Positions 10,928 through 23,200 are shown, counted from the first letter of the stretch. The stretch: DNA of 64,000 bases from Peromyscus leucopus (GCF_004664715.2 NC_051074.1:21926058-21990057); one strand, 5' to 3'. The notes: generated by a model not told the origin, from the letters alone. Made by a program: numbers and translations.

Positions 10928-12108
10928 CAACAGGCAGGTGTGTTGTGAGGGCTGGGTGTGGAAGAAGCCAAAGGTGGACTCACAGGCCCTTTGTTTTAGG
11001 TGAAGACCAGAGATAGGGAGATGTACTGGGCATGCAGCAGGTGCAACTACAGGGTCCTCAGGCTTGGCTGAGGTGGTGCAGCCTAGTGAAAACCCCAGCT
11101 CCTTGCATGCCTGCTATTTGATGATGAGGTATGTCCCCATCATTTCATTGTATTTTCTCTTTACAAAGGATTCCAAGATGGCATTGATATTAAACCCAAC
11201 ATGACAGTGTGTCTAGGACATTGGGATGTAAATAGTTGTCACTTGGGATGTTTTCTTCCCATTTCATGACCCAAGGATGATGCTCGAGGTCTGCAATGGA
11301 GGGCCTCCTCTCTGTGTCAACTGTGGACATTTGGTGAATTAGCTTTTCAAGTTGCCCAGGGAATTGAGCTAGATTGTTATAGGTCCTTTTTATGATATTC
11401 TCCTCCATCTCTTCCAGGGTGCTTCCTCAGAAAAAGTGGTACCCGGTGGTGATAAAATAGAGCAGCACACCCAGAATCCACACATCAGCCTTCTTCCCGT
11501 CATAGACCTCTCCCAGTACCAGTTCTGGGGTATTGAAGGTCTTGGTCCCACATGTTCGTGCAGTACAGTGCCAGCTCTAACCTGGTGGCAAGACCAAAGT
11601 CTGCCAGCTTCACGTTGCCCTCCTCATCTAGAAGGATATTTTCAGAATTCGGGTCTTGATGGATGATGTCAAGCTCATGGCAAAACTTGATGGCTGACAG
11701 GATCTGCCTGAATATTTTCTGTGCCTCTTCCTCCTTCAGCCTGCCCTCCTCCATTATTAGTTGGAACAAGTCTCCTCCCGGGGTGATCTCTGTCACAAAG
11801 TAGAAATGTTGTGGTGTTACTATAACCTGGAAGAGGCGAATGATGTTAGGATGGTGTAGTTTATCCAGGGTCACCATCTGACATGATAACCAGAGGTCCT
11901 GCTATGCATTGTCTACAACTTTTATAGCCACGTGGGTGCCTGGGAGGCAATGACAGGCCAATTTCACAGAGCAAAATGCACCCTGGCCAATGATAAATGG
12001 ACCGTGTATGTACTTTTCTGGTTCTTTTTTTGCAGGTAGCAGGCCATGAGGTGAGGTCGCCACTGTCCTCCTATTCAGACAGTTCTGTGAGAAGCTGCAA
12101 CTCAACAA
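10928..12108 (-). pseudogene. Smok-like sperm motility kinase pseudogene B
   Basis: Minus-strand Ser/Thr kinase of the Smok type. The N-lobe frame (11902-12108) has the glycine loop IIGQGAFCSVKLAC and the ATP lysine in HVAIKVVDN, then a TAG where copy E has GAG. The rest of the N-lobe and the catalytic region continue in 11500-11877: FVTEITPGGDLFQL hinge, catalytic loop HQDPNSEN (canonical HRDLKxxN), ADFG intact. The frame then shifts before the activation segment. The C-lobe continues at 11190-11408 (RRPSIADLEHHPWV), followed by a MARK-like UBA remnant (NEMMGTY, near 11140). The tail runs into the gap. Mouse Smok proteins act in sperm flagellar signalling, but this copy has at least one stop and two frame breaks. 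Confidence 0.85.
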
Positions 12109-12198
12109 CTAACAAGCTAGATAGCAGTGAAAAAGTTCCACAGGTTACTGAAATCAGCTCCCTGGTCTGTAGGGACAGAACTGCAGCCCAGCCCACAG

Positions 12199-12208
12199 CC
12201 TTAGATAC
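12199..12208 (-). promoter_or_regulatory. Degenerate TATA element of Smok B
   Basis: The minus strand reads GTATCTAAGG where copies A and E have GTATATAAGG. Copy C carries the same change. Confidence 0.3.
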
Positions 12209-13352
12209 AGGACACTCATCCCTCACAGTGAGGTCCGAGTAAGAAATAGACCAACACCAGGAGGCAATATATAGCCCATGGTGACTGTTTCCATGTTAGG
12301 CCCCAGGCACATTTCCCATTGACTGACACTCTGTTCTCTGCAGGAGTCCCCTAGTATCTTCCAGCCATGTGCACTGTCTTAAGGGAACAGCTTCCTCCCT
12401 TACTTTAGCCTGGTGTGTGCTCCAATGCAGATCACTTACAAGGAGTTCCTCTCAAACTCTTCAAACTGTCCCTCTTTGTCTCAATTCTGAGACATAAGGC
12501 TGAAAAAATGGCCTGGGTGAATGAGCCTGGCTCTGCACATTGTGAGCTCTTCTGCTGTCCAGTTGATGGACTCAGCTGTTCCTACAGCCTCTAGCAATTT
12601 CTCTTAGTGGTTAGAGGCCAGGTTTAGACTTAGGATACCCTGTAAGTGGAAAGATGAAATTCAAGGAGTCAGGACACATCTATGGAGGAGTTCATTCCTC
12701 ATCTGGAGTGAAGCTGGCATACAGAAGGAGAGCAGGGTGGTGAACAAGAGAAGGAGGTTTCCATGGCTCCTTTAGCCTCGCACGTCTCTGGGATTTCTTG
12801 AGGAGCATGCGGCCACGTCTACACATCATGTCATAGCAATACATTGATGATCTTTCTCCCATTTCTACCAGCTAGCAGCACTCTGAAGTAAGCCCTTTGT
12901 GTGTGTGGTGCAGCAGCAAGATACAGCCGTGGCTGGATGGAACTCCATTTCATCAAGATGCTTGGGTTCCATGGATATTTTAACTATGTCAGTCAAGAGC
13001 ATTGGGATGTGCTGCTTGCCTAGTTGGCTCTTTCCTCAAGAGAAACACATGGTGAGCATTTGTCACTGATCATTGATGTTTCCTCCTCAGAAATTCCACT
13101 GTAGATTACCACCTCAGGAGGACAGTTTACAGTCAGTGGAGGATGATTGCTACTTTGGAGATGAGATGGAAAGATTTTATCATCCTTTGAGTCCTCTGCT
13201 GCAATGCTTGAAAAGTGGTCCCTTTAAAGATGACAATGCTGCTGAAACAAGAAGAAAACACTGACTTGGGATGTCCACCTCAGGTTCATCACATATTCAA
13301 AAGCACATATTCATTGATGTTTTCTCTCCCACTCTCACTCTCCCCCCCTCTG

Positions 13353-13355
<3 letters not shown>

Positions 13356-13422
<67 letters not shown>

Positions 13423-13437
13423 TCCCTCTCCCTGTCT
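13356..13437. repeat. (CT)n microsatellite
   Basis: A run of about 31 uninterrupted CT units followed by interrupted units. The same site in unit A (about 1640-1725) is short and imperfect, so the tract grew after the duplication or shrank in A. Confidence 0.95.
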
Positions 13438-16400
13438 CTCTCTCTCAAGAGAAGGAGAATGTGTCTAGAATGTCCCCAGGTTCTTTTGGTCCAGAGACTG
13501 GTCTCCAAAGTCACCCATTTTGTTAATCCTGCATTCTATAGCAGAATGTTTTTTGGCTTCAAATCTCTGTGTTCAATGCCCTGGTTCATGGCTATGGCAC
13601 TTACTTGTCCAGATGGCTGCCTCCCATAGCACCAAGCAAAGAAGACACTATGCTGACTCTTCTGCACTTTGAGGGTTCTTTCCTTCTGCTAGGACCCCCA
13701 TTCTGCAGTTAACAGTTGTTTCCCTTTATCAACTGAAACATCTGAATGATGATGTTTGAGTGATCTAATGCATTGATTAAATCCACTACTGCTCCCAAAA
13801 CACCCTTGAGGAAGTCTGAAGTCAGTCTTCACATATAATTGGGAACCTAAGAGGTTGGAGAAGTTAGTAAATCTCACCAAAGCAGCCAAAGCCTGTCCTG
13901 CAGGCTGGCCTCCCTAGACATTTGGAGTGTCCAGCTGTCCGGCTTAGCCAGGCTGAATGGGCCTCCATATGCACACACAGGAATGATACCCAAGTCAAAA
14001 TTCTATTGTACGTCACAGCATGAGCAAAATTGCAGTGAGATGAGTCCCTGGCGATTCTTTAATCCTGGGTTCAGGTTGAACCCCCAGTAGTGCAAGGTAG
14101 AGAGATTTCAGGAAGCTGAGGTTGCACTCAGAACATAAGGGCCTGGAATCCTGCACTGAAATGCTGTCTATCAGGAGGGACAAGTAGGAGGGAAGGATGA
14201 CATGGAGTCAATGTGGTTTCCAGGCTGAGCACTTGGCCCTCTGTGTTGTAGTATGGACACAGATACTCAGACTCATACACACTGGCTTTTATATTAAACA
14301 AAGTTATTCAAAATAAGCTCTTTGACATTCTCTACCTGTAGCTCTCAAGAGGAGGAAGAGCAAGCACTCTGATCAGAAATTTACAATTTAAGGAGGTGAG
14401 GTCCCATTAGGTGGCTTTGATGGAGGTCACACAACAAAGGAGGTTTCTGGGTCTCTTTGGTCTGCAGGCTGTAGGACCCTTAGATCAGTTCCATCCATTT
14501 TCTCCATTTGCATTTCCCCAGTGCCCTTGCAGTGTGTACCTGGCTCTACTGTGTGTCTCCAGACAAATATCTACAGCATTGATATTGTAGATTGCAGCTA
14601 ACTGGCTCTTCCTACTTGGTCACAAAGTAGAATTGTTCAGGTGTTATTTCAATCAGATATTGCAAGTGGATGATAATCCTGAAATTTAAGCTTGGGAACA
14701 TGGTCATTTCAAGAGAACCTATACTTGTCTGTCTTTTGGGAGGAGTCTGACTTTTTCTGCCAATGGATTCCCTGTGAGCACATGGAAAACCAGTTTTGCC
14801 CAGTGAGACATTCTACCCTCTCTCAGGCTTCTGAGTGAGGCTCTGCTTTGTGCTGGGCCCCTTTCCCTTCCTTGATGTGTCCTGGGCTTCAGACCCTCAG
14901 CTATTGCTCAGGGACTAGAGGAGAAAGCATTTGCAGTTAGTGTTCATCAGGTAACAAATGAGGCCGATCCTTGTGACGTCCCTTCCTGCTCTGCAGAGGC
15001 TGCCCATCTCTGGGTCCTCATAAGACAGGGACTTCTTTCTAGCTGGACCTAAGTGCATGCTGAAAGGCCTGCCCTCACAACAAAATCTGTCCCTGCCTCC
15101 CTACAGAAGGCCTGTCTCTGAACACTATCACACAGGTGTGAGGGCATTGCCGTTTCAATCTGGGGAAGATACCAGTATGCATCTCTTTTGAGGTGCAGGT
15201 GGCAAAAGATTCCTGAATGGCATGTCTTCAGTCTCTGCCTCTGCCTCTGCAATGACTATTTCAGTGTGGAAGCAGTTTGCAAATCAGGGTGCTGCCCATG
15301 TGGCAAGGGCATTGCCTCTGAGGGTTTTCTGAATCTCATACAAAGGACAGTCTTTTGTGAACTCGGGGGATCTCGGTTCAATCTGGTGGTTCTCCTTGGG
15401 AAAAAAGAAGAAAAATAAAAACCATGAAGACACTTTTACCCCATGACCTGTCCTTGAGTAGGTACCAATCTTCGAAAAGATGCCTGAAAGGTCAAGAGCA
15501 GGATCACTGGCTCTTGTTTTCTGGGAAAAGCAGAAGTGGAGGTAGTGGTGTGGCATTGGAACATCCATGGCCAGCGTCCCAGTCTTTGCAGAGGTCCTTC
15601 AGATAAGACCAGGTTCTGGACAGCCTTTCATGGTGAGAAATATCCCCATATTTTTCTCAGAATTTCTCTTCTGCACTGTTGCACAGATGATGTTTGAGTC
15701 ACATCCAAGGTCAGAGAACACAACTAAGATGGTATGGCCTGGGCAGGTCTCACTTGGAAGAGTCTGTGAACTTTGCTCATGTTTGGTGGACCATGGGTGT
15801 TATGAATATCTTGTAGTGGGTGACTCCTGTGGTGCAACTGCCAAAGTCGGTGACTGAGGGTTTTCAGCTGCCCAGAGACATGACCTGGATCATCAGATGC
15901 CCCTATTAGGATGTGTTTCTGCAGTCTATGAATGGTGTTCCCTAAGCAAGGGAGGTGGTCAGTGCTCATAACTCAGAGATCATCCTGCCCAGACTCCACC
16001 CCTCATTCTCATCAGATCCTTTTGTGAGAAAGAGTAATGGAGCATTGAAGGGCTCAGGTCTAGTGTCCAACTCTATCCTTGCTGTGTGCATCCAAGTGGG
16101 TGCTTTAGGCTTTGTTTTATGACAGTATTTGATTATTGTTTTGTTCTGTTCAGATGGTGTCTCGGCCTCTTCTTTGTGTAGCCATCAAGATTCTTCCTCA
16201 GCACAATCAGTTATTAAGTCAAAATAGATGCTATCATGATGTGGGACAGGCAGGTTGTGTTCAGATGTTGCAACCTTTGGAGAACAGGCAAATCTGACAA
16301 AAATGTAGCACAGATCCTCCTCTGTGCTTTCCAGGATACGATTTGTGTGCCCACTCTGTTCCTGCAAGGCCAGAGAAGGTTAATTTTCAGAGTGTTGCCC

Positions 16401-16504
16401 ACCCAACTATAGTAAGTAGCACCATGTACTTACTCCTGAGGTCTCTTTCTGAACAGCAGGCTTAGAAGTTAGGTTGAGCAACTACGTGTCTCCTCTCCTG
16501 ACAG

Positions 16505-16551
16505 GTCCTGCGAAAATGTCAACCCAAGACGTGGAAACCAAGACAACACAG
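16505..16551 (+). other. Exon-like 47-bp segment, unit B
   Basis: Counterpart of 4789-4835, with the same acceptor-like CTCCTGACAG, ATG frame (MSTQDVETKTTQ) and CAG|GTACAT. Both splice-like dinucleotides and the ATG are kept in the two copies, but no neighbouring exon was found. Confidence 0.2.
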
Positions 16552-16829
16552 GTACATCTGAGTTCCTTAGGTTGCAAAAATCTACTCCCTGGAGAATAGC
16601 CATGAAATTGCTACCCAGATCACGGACCTACATGCTGCTGCTTTTCTACTCACAACTGTTCCATGTGAACAAGAAATAGCACCCTGCTCTCATTAGCCTT
16701 CAGTAGCTGTCACTAGTTTTCCCTCAAAGATCTTTTTTCTCCTTTGATAATGCTAAGGATCTATGGAATGGTTGAATGAGAATGTTCCCCATAGACTCAT
16801 AAGCTCATGTCTTGGTCCCCAGTCATAGA

Positions 16830-17097
16830 ACTGCTTGGGAAGGATTAGGAGGAGTGGCCATGTTGGAGCTGGTGTCTCACTGGGGGTGGGTTTGGAGGTC
16901 TCCAAAGCCCATGACTTTCTCAGTGATTCCCTCTCTGACTGCTACTTGTGGGTGTGGGTGCACTCTTAGCTGATCCTCACCATGCCTTTGCTCTAACATC
17001 ATGGACACAAATTATGTAAAATGTGAGGCTGAATTAAACACACTCTTTTATAAGGTTTTTGCCTTGATCATGGTGTCTTATTACGGCAAAAATAAGA
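16830..17097. repeat. Widespread rodent interspersed repeat, unit B copy
   Basis: Paralog of the repeat at about 5100-5395, with the same 'gggggtgggtttggaggtc' and 'gccttgatcatggtgtc' phrases. Confidence 0.45.
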
Positions 17098-17438
17098 CAC
17101 CTTAGTAGTTTTTGCCTTAGTGGATCAAAGAGGCCAATATTTACTTATACAGAAGTCTAAGTCAGTATGATGTGTCAGAGGCCTTTGGGGGTGAGTAGCT
17201 CAGAGCATTTCAGGCTTTTAAGAAGGAGGTTGTTGAGGAAGAAGCCATAAATAGTCCTGCCCACCTGGGGTGCCTATGAACCACAACACTGACCAGCATG
17301 GCAAGATATGCAGTTTGTCAGAGAGCTCCAGAAACATAGCTTTTCTAAGCTGAGGCCAGTGCTGGTACAGGCATGGGGGGGGGGGGTTCAAGCTGCCCTT
17401 AAGTTAATCTTATTGTAATTGATCCTGCACCAATACCC

Positions 17439-17904
17439 CAGATGTAACTGTCTTGTTAAATAAGAAACACAGAACCAAATACAGAGTTAAAAGCCAAGAG
17501 GTCAGAGCAATAGCTAAGAGTTGAGATTAAAAACCTTACCCTTCACTGCCGCTGCTGTCCTAACTCTCTGCAAGAGAACTACTTCCTGTGTGTTTGTGCT
17601 TTTTATTGACTTTCTGGTCTGCCTTCTCATTGGTTGTAAACTCAACCACATGACCTCCTCATCACTGCCTGTACAGACCTCCAGGTCTTCTATGGTTGGT
17701 ATTGAGATTAAAGGCATGTGTCTCCATGTTGGTGGTGTCCTTGAACACACAGACTTCTATCTGCCTGTCATGTGATTGGGATTAAGGGCATGTGCTACCA
17801 CTGCCAGACTTCTGTTATGGCTTGCTATTAGCTCTGACCCCCAAGCAAATTTATGTATTAACATACAAATAAAATCACATTTCAGTACAAATAAAATATC
17901 ACCA
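17439..17904 (-). repeat. 3' LTR of ERV copy B
   Basis: About 466 bp, minus-strand start TGGTGATATT. It is adjacent to the purine-rich tract on its right. The outer end reads 'ccccagatg' as in copy A. Confidence 0.88.
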
Positions 17905-17924
17905 TATTTCCCTTTTCTATTTTA
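17905..17924 (-). other. Polypurine tract of ERV copy B
   Basis: The minus strand is a purine-rich stretch with AGAAAAGGGAAA immediately upstream of the LTR start, as expected for the plus-strand DNA primer of a retrovirus. Confidence 0.65.
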
Positions 17925-20638
17925 ATAAAAAGAAAAAAGGAAAAAAGTTATAACTAATATAAGAAAAAGGGTATACAAAAATACAATAACTATATACCAT
18001 ACATACAAGCAATAAATACCTAAAAAAATGCCTAGTCCATTTGTCTTTGACAAATTCAGAGAAAATCATTCCATTATCTAACCTATTTTGGCAAGTCCAA
18101 AATGTATCTAATTCACTATCCTAACTAGTCTTCAACTATAACTAACTAATCTTCAACTCCCTCAGAGACCCAAGAAAAAAATATTACCTAAAAAATAAAA
18201 ACAGGAAGTGCATGCAAGCAACTTCCAAAAATAAATGTAAGTTGACAGTAACAGCCAGCTGCCTGGACAGTCACCCAAGGTTTCTCCACAGCATTGGGGC
18301 ATCATCTTCAGCCTATAGGCTTAGCGTATAGGGTGTACACAAGGTCAACAGTTCGACCTCACATTTGGTGAGAGCAGTCCATGTACCAGAAACACCTGAA
18401 TTCCACTAGTGTCATGTCATGATTCACGATTTTAAATTCTGGAAATGGTTGATTTTTTTTTTAAAATTCAACTTTCCATTCTTCTTGGCTATGTGTATGT
18501 GAGGCTTCATCTAGGCATCCCATTCTTCTCCACATCCCTCTATTAAATGCTAGTCTACTATTGAGAGGTGTGAGCTTAGTTACTCTTCAAGAAGAACTGT
18601 TTCAGCTGCTGTTCCATTGCATATCAGAAGCCATCGACCCACTGCCTGTTCAGCTGCCTTCGAAGAAAAGGGCACTGTACCTTTTCCAGGTTGCAAAGGC
18701 CACTTCAGGGATGGTGTCAAATTGTCCTGGCCTCAGAAGATGCCTTTTGATAAAGCCACAACCACACTAGTTTTGGCAAGAATTGGTAGACCTTTGTTTC
18801 ATGTCCTGTCTGTCCTGTTTGTCAGCAGTTGATTCGAGGATACTTTGTTGTTCAGTGGCTAACTTTTGCCACAATGAAAGTTAACTCCATATGCAGTTTC
18901 TTCAATGCCCATATTTTCTCTGAAGTAGATTGGTACTGTCAGGAGCCAACCTATCTCATAGTCATAACAAAAAAGGAAAGTTTTCTAAGTTATTAAAACA
19001 TCTTAAATGCCATATTCTGTAGATCTCTGAAGGGTTTGAAGATGACCTGTCTATCTAAAATATATCTGTTCAATCTTAAAAACATACCTAATATGACTAC
19101 AAGTTCTACTGTAATGTCCAACTACTAACTTTCATTTCTTTATATCCTAATAGTTGGTAATAATAACATTCAAGGACCAGCAAATTGCATTACATTGTTG
19201 AATGAAGAGTATAAGTACAATATCTTGAACAATATTAGAAATATATGTATGGCATTTTCTACCAATATCAATCTCAATATATATAATTTGTATACAATAT
19301 AAAAAATCCAATCCAATGTAAAGTCTTTAAAACTAGTAACTGACTTTTCCTTCCTTCCTTCCTTCCTTCCTTCCTTCCTTCCTTTCTTTCTTTCTTTTTT
19401 AAAAAGAACCTTAATCTCCTAGGGTTGACCCTTTCCCTAACCTTTGACAACTTGTAACCAACCCTCCAAAACAATGAAAATTATCCCAGACCCAAACCCA
19501 TTAAAAGACCAAAAAACCACCTGCCCACACCACCTTTTTGGGAATGTGGGTGTCGTATTCTTAAAATTGCTTCCTGCTGGGTATGGGTGACGGTATCTTT
19601 ATTCTGAAAGAAAAATTTTGGGTTTATTGTCAAATTCTAGGAAAGGAAACTATATCCTTCGTTGTTCAGTTTGAGCATAGTGCCAAAGCTCAGGGCTTAT
19701 CTCAAGTCCTTATTCAAGTAGTCTTTGAAACTGGATCATCTCAGCTAGCCATCTCAAAATTGCTCTGAGCTGTTTGTAGTCTAAAGTTGATCATAGATAA
19801 TGTTTGTCAGCTTAGTGGTATTATTATTGTCCACGTGGAATTGTTGTTGTTGTGGGGCCCCATCTTCTTCCTGGAGACTTCAGTTGATGTTAGGCCTGGC
19901 CGAGATTTCTTGCAGAAAACTGATAAGAGCCTCGAACACAAAGACATGTATAGGCAGCTAATTGAAGACTTTTATCTAGAATTTGTTAGTACTCTATATG
20001 ACCAGTAATCTCTTAACAAAGTTTAAAACATATATAAATATATATATTGATCTTGTAAATTTTGATATAAAATTCGTACTTTAAGAAAAGTTTAAAGAAT
20101 CAGAATAGAATCAAAGAATTGAGATTAGTAATAGAATAGTCCCTTAATTAATTTGGTTTATCTCCCATATCAGAAGATGGCTCTTTCTTCTGGCGTGATA
20201 TAGGGAGTTTGCATTTTCCTTTTAACAACTTGCATGAGTTTAAAGAAGGAGAGAGCCATTCTCCAACTCCAAAGTCAGCTTTAAATTTTAATTGAACTGG
20301 ACTACAAGAAGACCAATAGTGTTAAATTTCTTTAGAGAAGAGCAGAAACTAACATTTAGGAAAACTTATGAAATTTTGTAGCTAATATACCAATAGGCCA
20401 TTTTACTCCTTTTCCTGGGACAGATGATTTGTCCTTTTTCTTCAATTGTCTCATTTGTCCAGTGTTCTTCTGATTCCTTAGCCTTCATTCTCCTAAAAGA
20501 CAAAAACAAAAAACTTTCCCCAAGACTAAATTTGGGGAGGTTCCCTTTTGGCAAGTTATTATCTGATTAAATGAAAAGGCATGTGTTACTGGTATAAGTT
20601 ATTTTAAATTGGATGGTCATGCTGGTTGATGAATTATC
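17925..20638. other. ERV copy B, post-integrase region without env
   Basis: 2.7 kb of AT-rich sequence between the integrase and the polypurine tract. No minus-strand frame over about 70 codons, and no recognisable envelope domain, cleavage site or transmembrane segment. It contains a (TTCC)n tract (19347-19396) that is much shorter in copy A (7540-7562). Confidence 0.5.
19347..19396. repeat. (TTCC)n/(TTTC)n microsatellite
   Basis: About ten TTCC units followed by TTTC units. The homologous site in unit A at 7540-7562 has only a few units. Confidence 0.95.
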
Positions 20639-20644
20639 ACCCCT

Positions 20645-21453
20645 CTAATTAAGAGGTCTCTCTTGTTCAAATTGAACCTTTATCAATTTTAATGGTATCC
20701 ACAGCTTATCTTCTCCTGTAGAAACAAAAGCAAAACCTTGTCCCCAATGTAGCACATATCCTGGTTTCCATTCTAAAGTCAGCACATCCTTGAAGTATAT
20801 AGGCTGATATAATTCTGTAGTTTTTCTATTATCCAATGTCTTTCTGCAACTGTTGTTCCTTTCTCATTAGCATTGAGAAAATTCAAAGATAATAGAGCAT
20901 TATGCAGTCTATTTCTGGGGGTTTTTGTTACCCCTTTCTGTTTATTTAGCATATCCTTTTGAGTTCTGTTTGATCTTTCTATAACTGCTTGACGTATAGG
21001 ATTATGTGGTATACCTATAATATGCTTTATATTATAATAAGCAAAAAACTGCTTCATTTTAACAGAGACATATGTTGGAGCATTGTCAGTTTTAATTTGT
21101 GCAGGTATGCCCATCATGGCCATAACTTCTAGCAAATGAGTGATTACAGAATCAGCTTTTTCAGAACTCAAAGCAGTTGCCCATTGAAATCCTGAATAAG
21201 TATTGATGGTATGGTGTACATATTTCAATTTTCCAAATTCTGCAAAGTGAAACACATCCATCTGCCAGATTTCATTCCTCTGAGTACCCTTTGGGTTACA
21301 TTCTGCTGGTAATGGCGTCTGATTGTAAAAGGAACAAGTAGGACATTTCTTTATAATTTCCTTGGCTTCTTGCCAGGTTAGGGAAAAACCCTTTTTTAAA
21401 CCTTTACTATTGACATGATGTTTTTTTATGAAATTCTGAGGCCTCCAGCACAT
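20645..21453 (-). pseudogene. ERV integrase, copy B
   Basis: Inserts viral DNA into host DNA. The N-terminal zinc-binding part has a His pair (IKKHHVNS) and CPTCSF; the catalytic core has QMDVFHF, KTDNAP and VIERSNR with DD35E-like spacing. A frame break near 20830 separates the core from the C-terminal part (20645-20836: KPGYVLHWGQGFAFV, then a DKLWIPLKLIK segment). All three catalytic acids are present, so this copy was less damaged than copy A, but the frame break makes it a pseudogene. Confidence 0.9.
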
Positions 21454-21765
21454 TTCCTAACAACAATTTATCAATCTCATCATTACCTTGTGCTACAGGG
21501 CCTGGTAGACCCATATGGCATCAGATGTGAGTTTTATATAAAGAATGACTCCTGTTCCTGGTTGTGTCTTGTAGCTGAAGAAATAGTGAAGTCAATTCTG
21601 ACACATCAGGGATAAATTCTGCAGTCTCAATATGCAGTACCACACTTTCAGCATACTGAGAGTCAGCAACTATGTTGAGGGGTTCTGAAAAATCCATTTA
21701 TACCAACAGAATAGCATACAATTCCAATTTTTGAAATGAATTATAAGGGCTTTGAACCACTTTAC
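21454..21765 (-). pseudogene. ERV RNase H region, copy B
   Basis: Located between the RT connection and the integrase. The minus strand reads in broken frames a YTDAN-like motif near 21800, QKLELYAI near 21715 and IVADSQYAES near 21655, consistent with the Asp-Glu-Asp residues of retroviral RNase H. No single open frame covers it. Confidence 0.6.
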
Positions 21766-22224
21766 TTAAATTTTCTGATTTGTAACCTGCCTTTTTTTGT
21801 GTGTTGGCATCTGTATAAAATGTATGGATTTTTCCCATACAATTTGAGGAAAGATCCAATCAGCTCTCTTTATGAGATCAATTCTATCGGTTTTAGGATA
21901 TTTGCTGTTAATTTCTCCAAAAAAAATACTGCAAGCTCTTTGCCAAGGTTCACTTTCAGTCCATAATTTTTCAGTGTCCTCTTTAGTTAAAGTTACGACA
22001 ATTTCTGCTGGGTCTGTTCCTGCAAATTGAAGAAGTCTCTTTTTTCCTTTCAAAATTAAGTCAGAGATTTTTTCCACATGCGTTTTAAATTTTTTATTCA
22101 GTTTACTTGGTAAAAATATCCATTCCAATATAATATCCTCCTTCTGCATTAATATTCCTGTAGGAGAATGCCTAGAAAGTAAAATAACCAAAATGCAATC
22201 CAGCTTTGGATCGATACGATCCAC
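21766..22224 (-). pseudogene. ERV RT thumb/connection region, copy B
   Basis: A 152-codon minus frame between the RT palm and RNase H. It contains ILEWIFLPSK and WTESEPWQRAC, typical of the thumb-to-connection part of class II pol. It starts near a frame break at about 22224-22330 that separates it from the palm. Confidence 0.75.
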
Positions 22225-22329
22225 GTGTCCTTCATGTACTTACCAAGGCCAATTCTTTCTCAGCTTCAGGTGATAATTCTCTTGGACTATTTAAATCCTT
22301 GTCACTTTCTAAGGTTTTGAACAAATTAT

Positions 22330-23200
22330 TCAGTTCATCTTTTTTACCCCAACAATAGTACATAGATGAGAAATGTCTCCAAATGATCTTTGAAAGTCAT
22401 TAAGAGTCTCTAGTCGATCTCTCCTAATTTGGAACTTTTGGGGTCTAATTTTTTGTAGCTCTATTTTATATCCTAAATAATTAATAGAATCTCCTCTTTG
22501 TATCTTTTCAGGAGCAATTTGTAATCCCAAGCAAGGCAAATTTTTCTTTACTTCTTCAAACATTCTATCTAAAGTATCTGCATTTGAGTCAGCTAGTAAA
22601 ATATCATCCATATAATGATAAATTATAGATTTAGGAAATTTTTTACATATCACTTCCAATGGCTGTTGTACAAAATACTGGCACAGAATCGGGCTATTCA
22701 ACATTCTCTGTGGGATGACTCTCCATTGAAATCTTTTAACCAGTTGAAAATTATTGTAAGTAGGCACCATGAAGGCAAATCTTTCTCTGTCTTTTTCTTG
22801 TAAGGGTATTGAAAAGAAACAATCTTTTAAATCAATAACTATGAAAGGCCATCCTTTTGATAACAGAGTAGGCAAAGGAATTTCAGATTGTAGAGAGCCC
22901 ATTGGCTGAATTACTTTGTTAATTGCTCTAAGGTCTGTTACCATTCTACATTTACCAGATTTCCCCTTTTAATAAGAAATACTGGAGAATTCCAAGGGCT
23001 GGTTGATTCTTCAATATGCTGAGCATTTAACTGTTCTTCTACCAGCTTTTCTAAAGCCTGGATTTTCTCTGTTGTTAAAGGACATTGATGAACCCATACA
23101 GGCTTGACTTTTAACCATTTTAAAGGTAGAGCTGTTGGTGTCTTTGGAAGGTCATCAGTTGTGCCCAGTTCTTGTATAATATGGAAGGCTGGTGATCACT
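22330..23200 (-). pseudogene. ERV reverse transcriptase palm and fingers, copy B
   Basis: Copies RNA into DNA in a replicating element. The 204-codon frame 22330-22944 shows FIVIDLKDCFFSIPL (motif A with catalytic Asp) and HYMDDILLAD (motif C, YMDD encoded at 22603-22614). The fingers part (SPWNSPVFLIK) reads at about 22960-23200 and is joined to the palm through a frame break near 22950. The YMDD form and order fit betaretrovirus-like elements. Confidence 0.92.

Larger units (their letters stand above)
12209..17438. repeat. Unit B flank, tandem copy of 421-5730
   Basis: About 5.2 kb matching the unit A flank. It differs by loss of about 130 bp near 12495-12515, a much longer pure (CT)n tract (13356-13418) and scattered substitutions. 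Short open frames differ between the copies. No gene was recognised. The stretch 12190-13062 is also present, inverted, at 52080-52945. Confidence 0.8.

Noticed and set aside
10394..10983. Long open frames across the N runs (also 31592-32400)
   Set aside because: They are open only because N codons carry no stops; real sequence contributes a few residues at each end.
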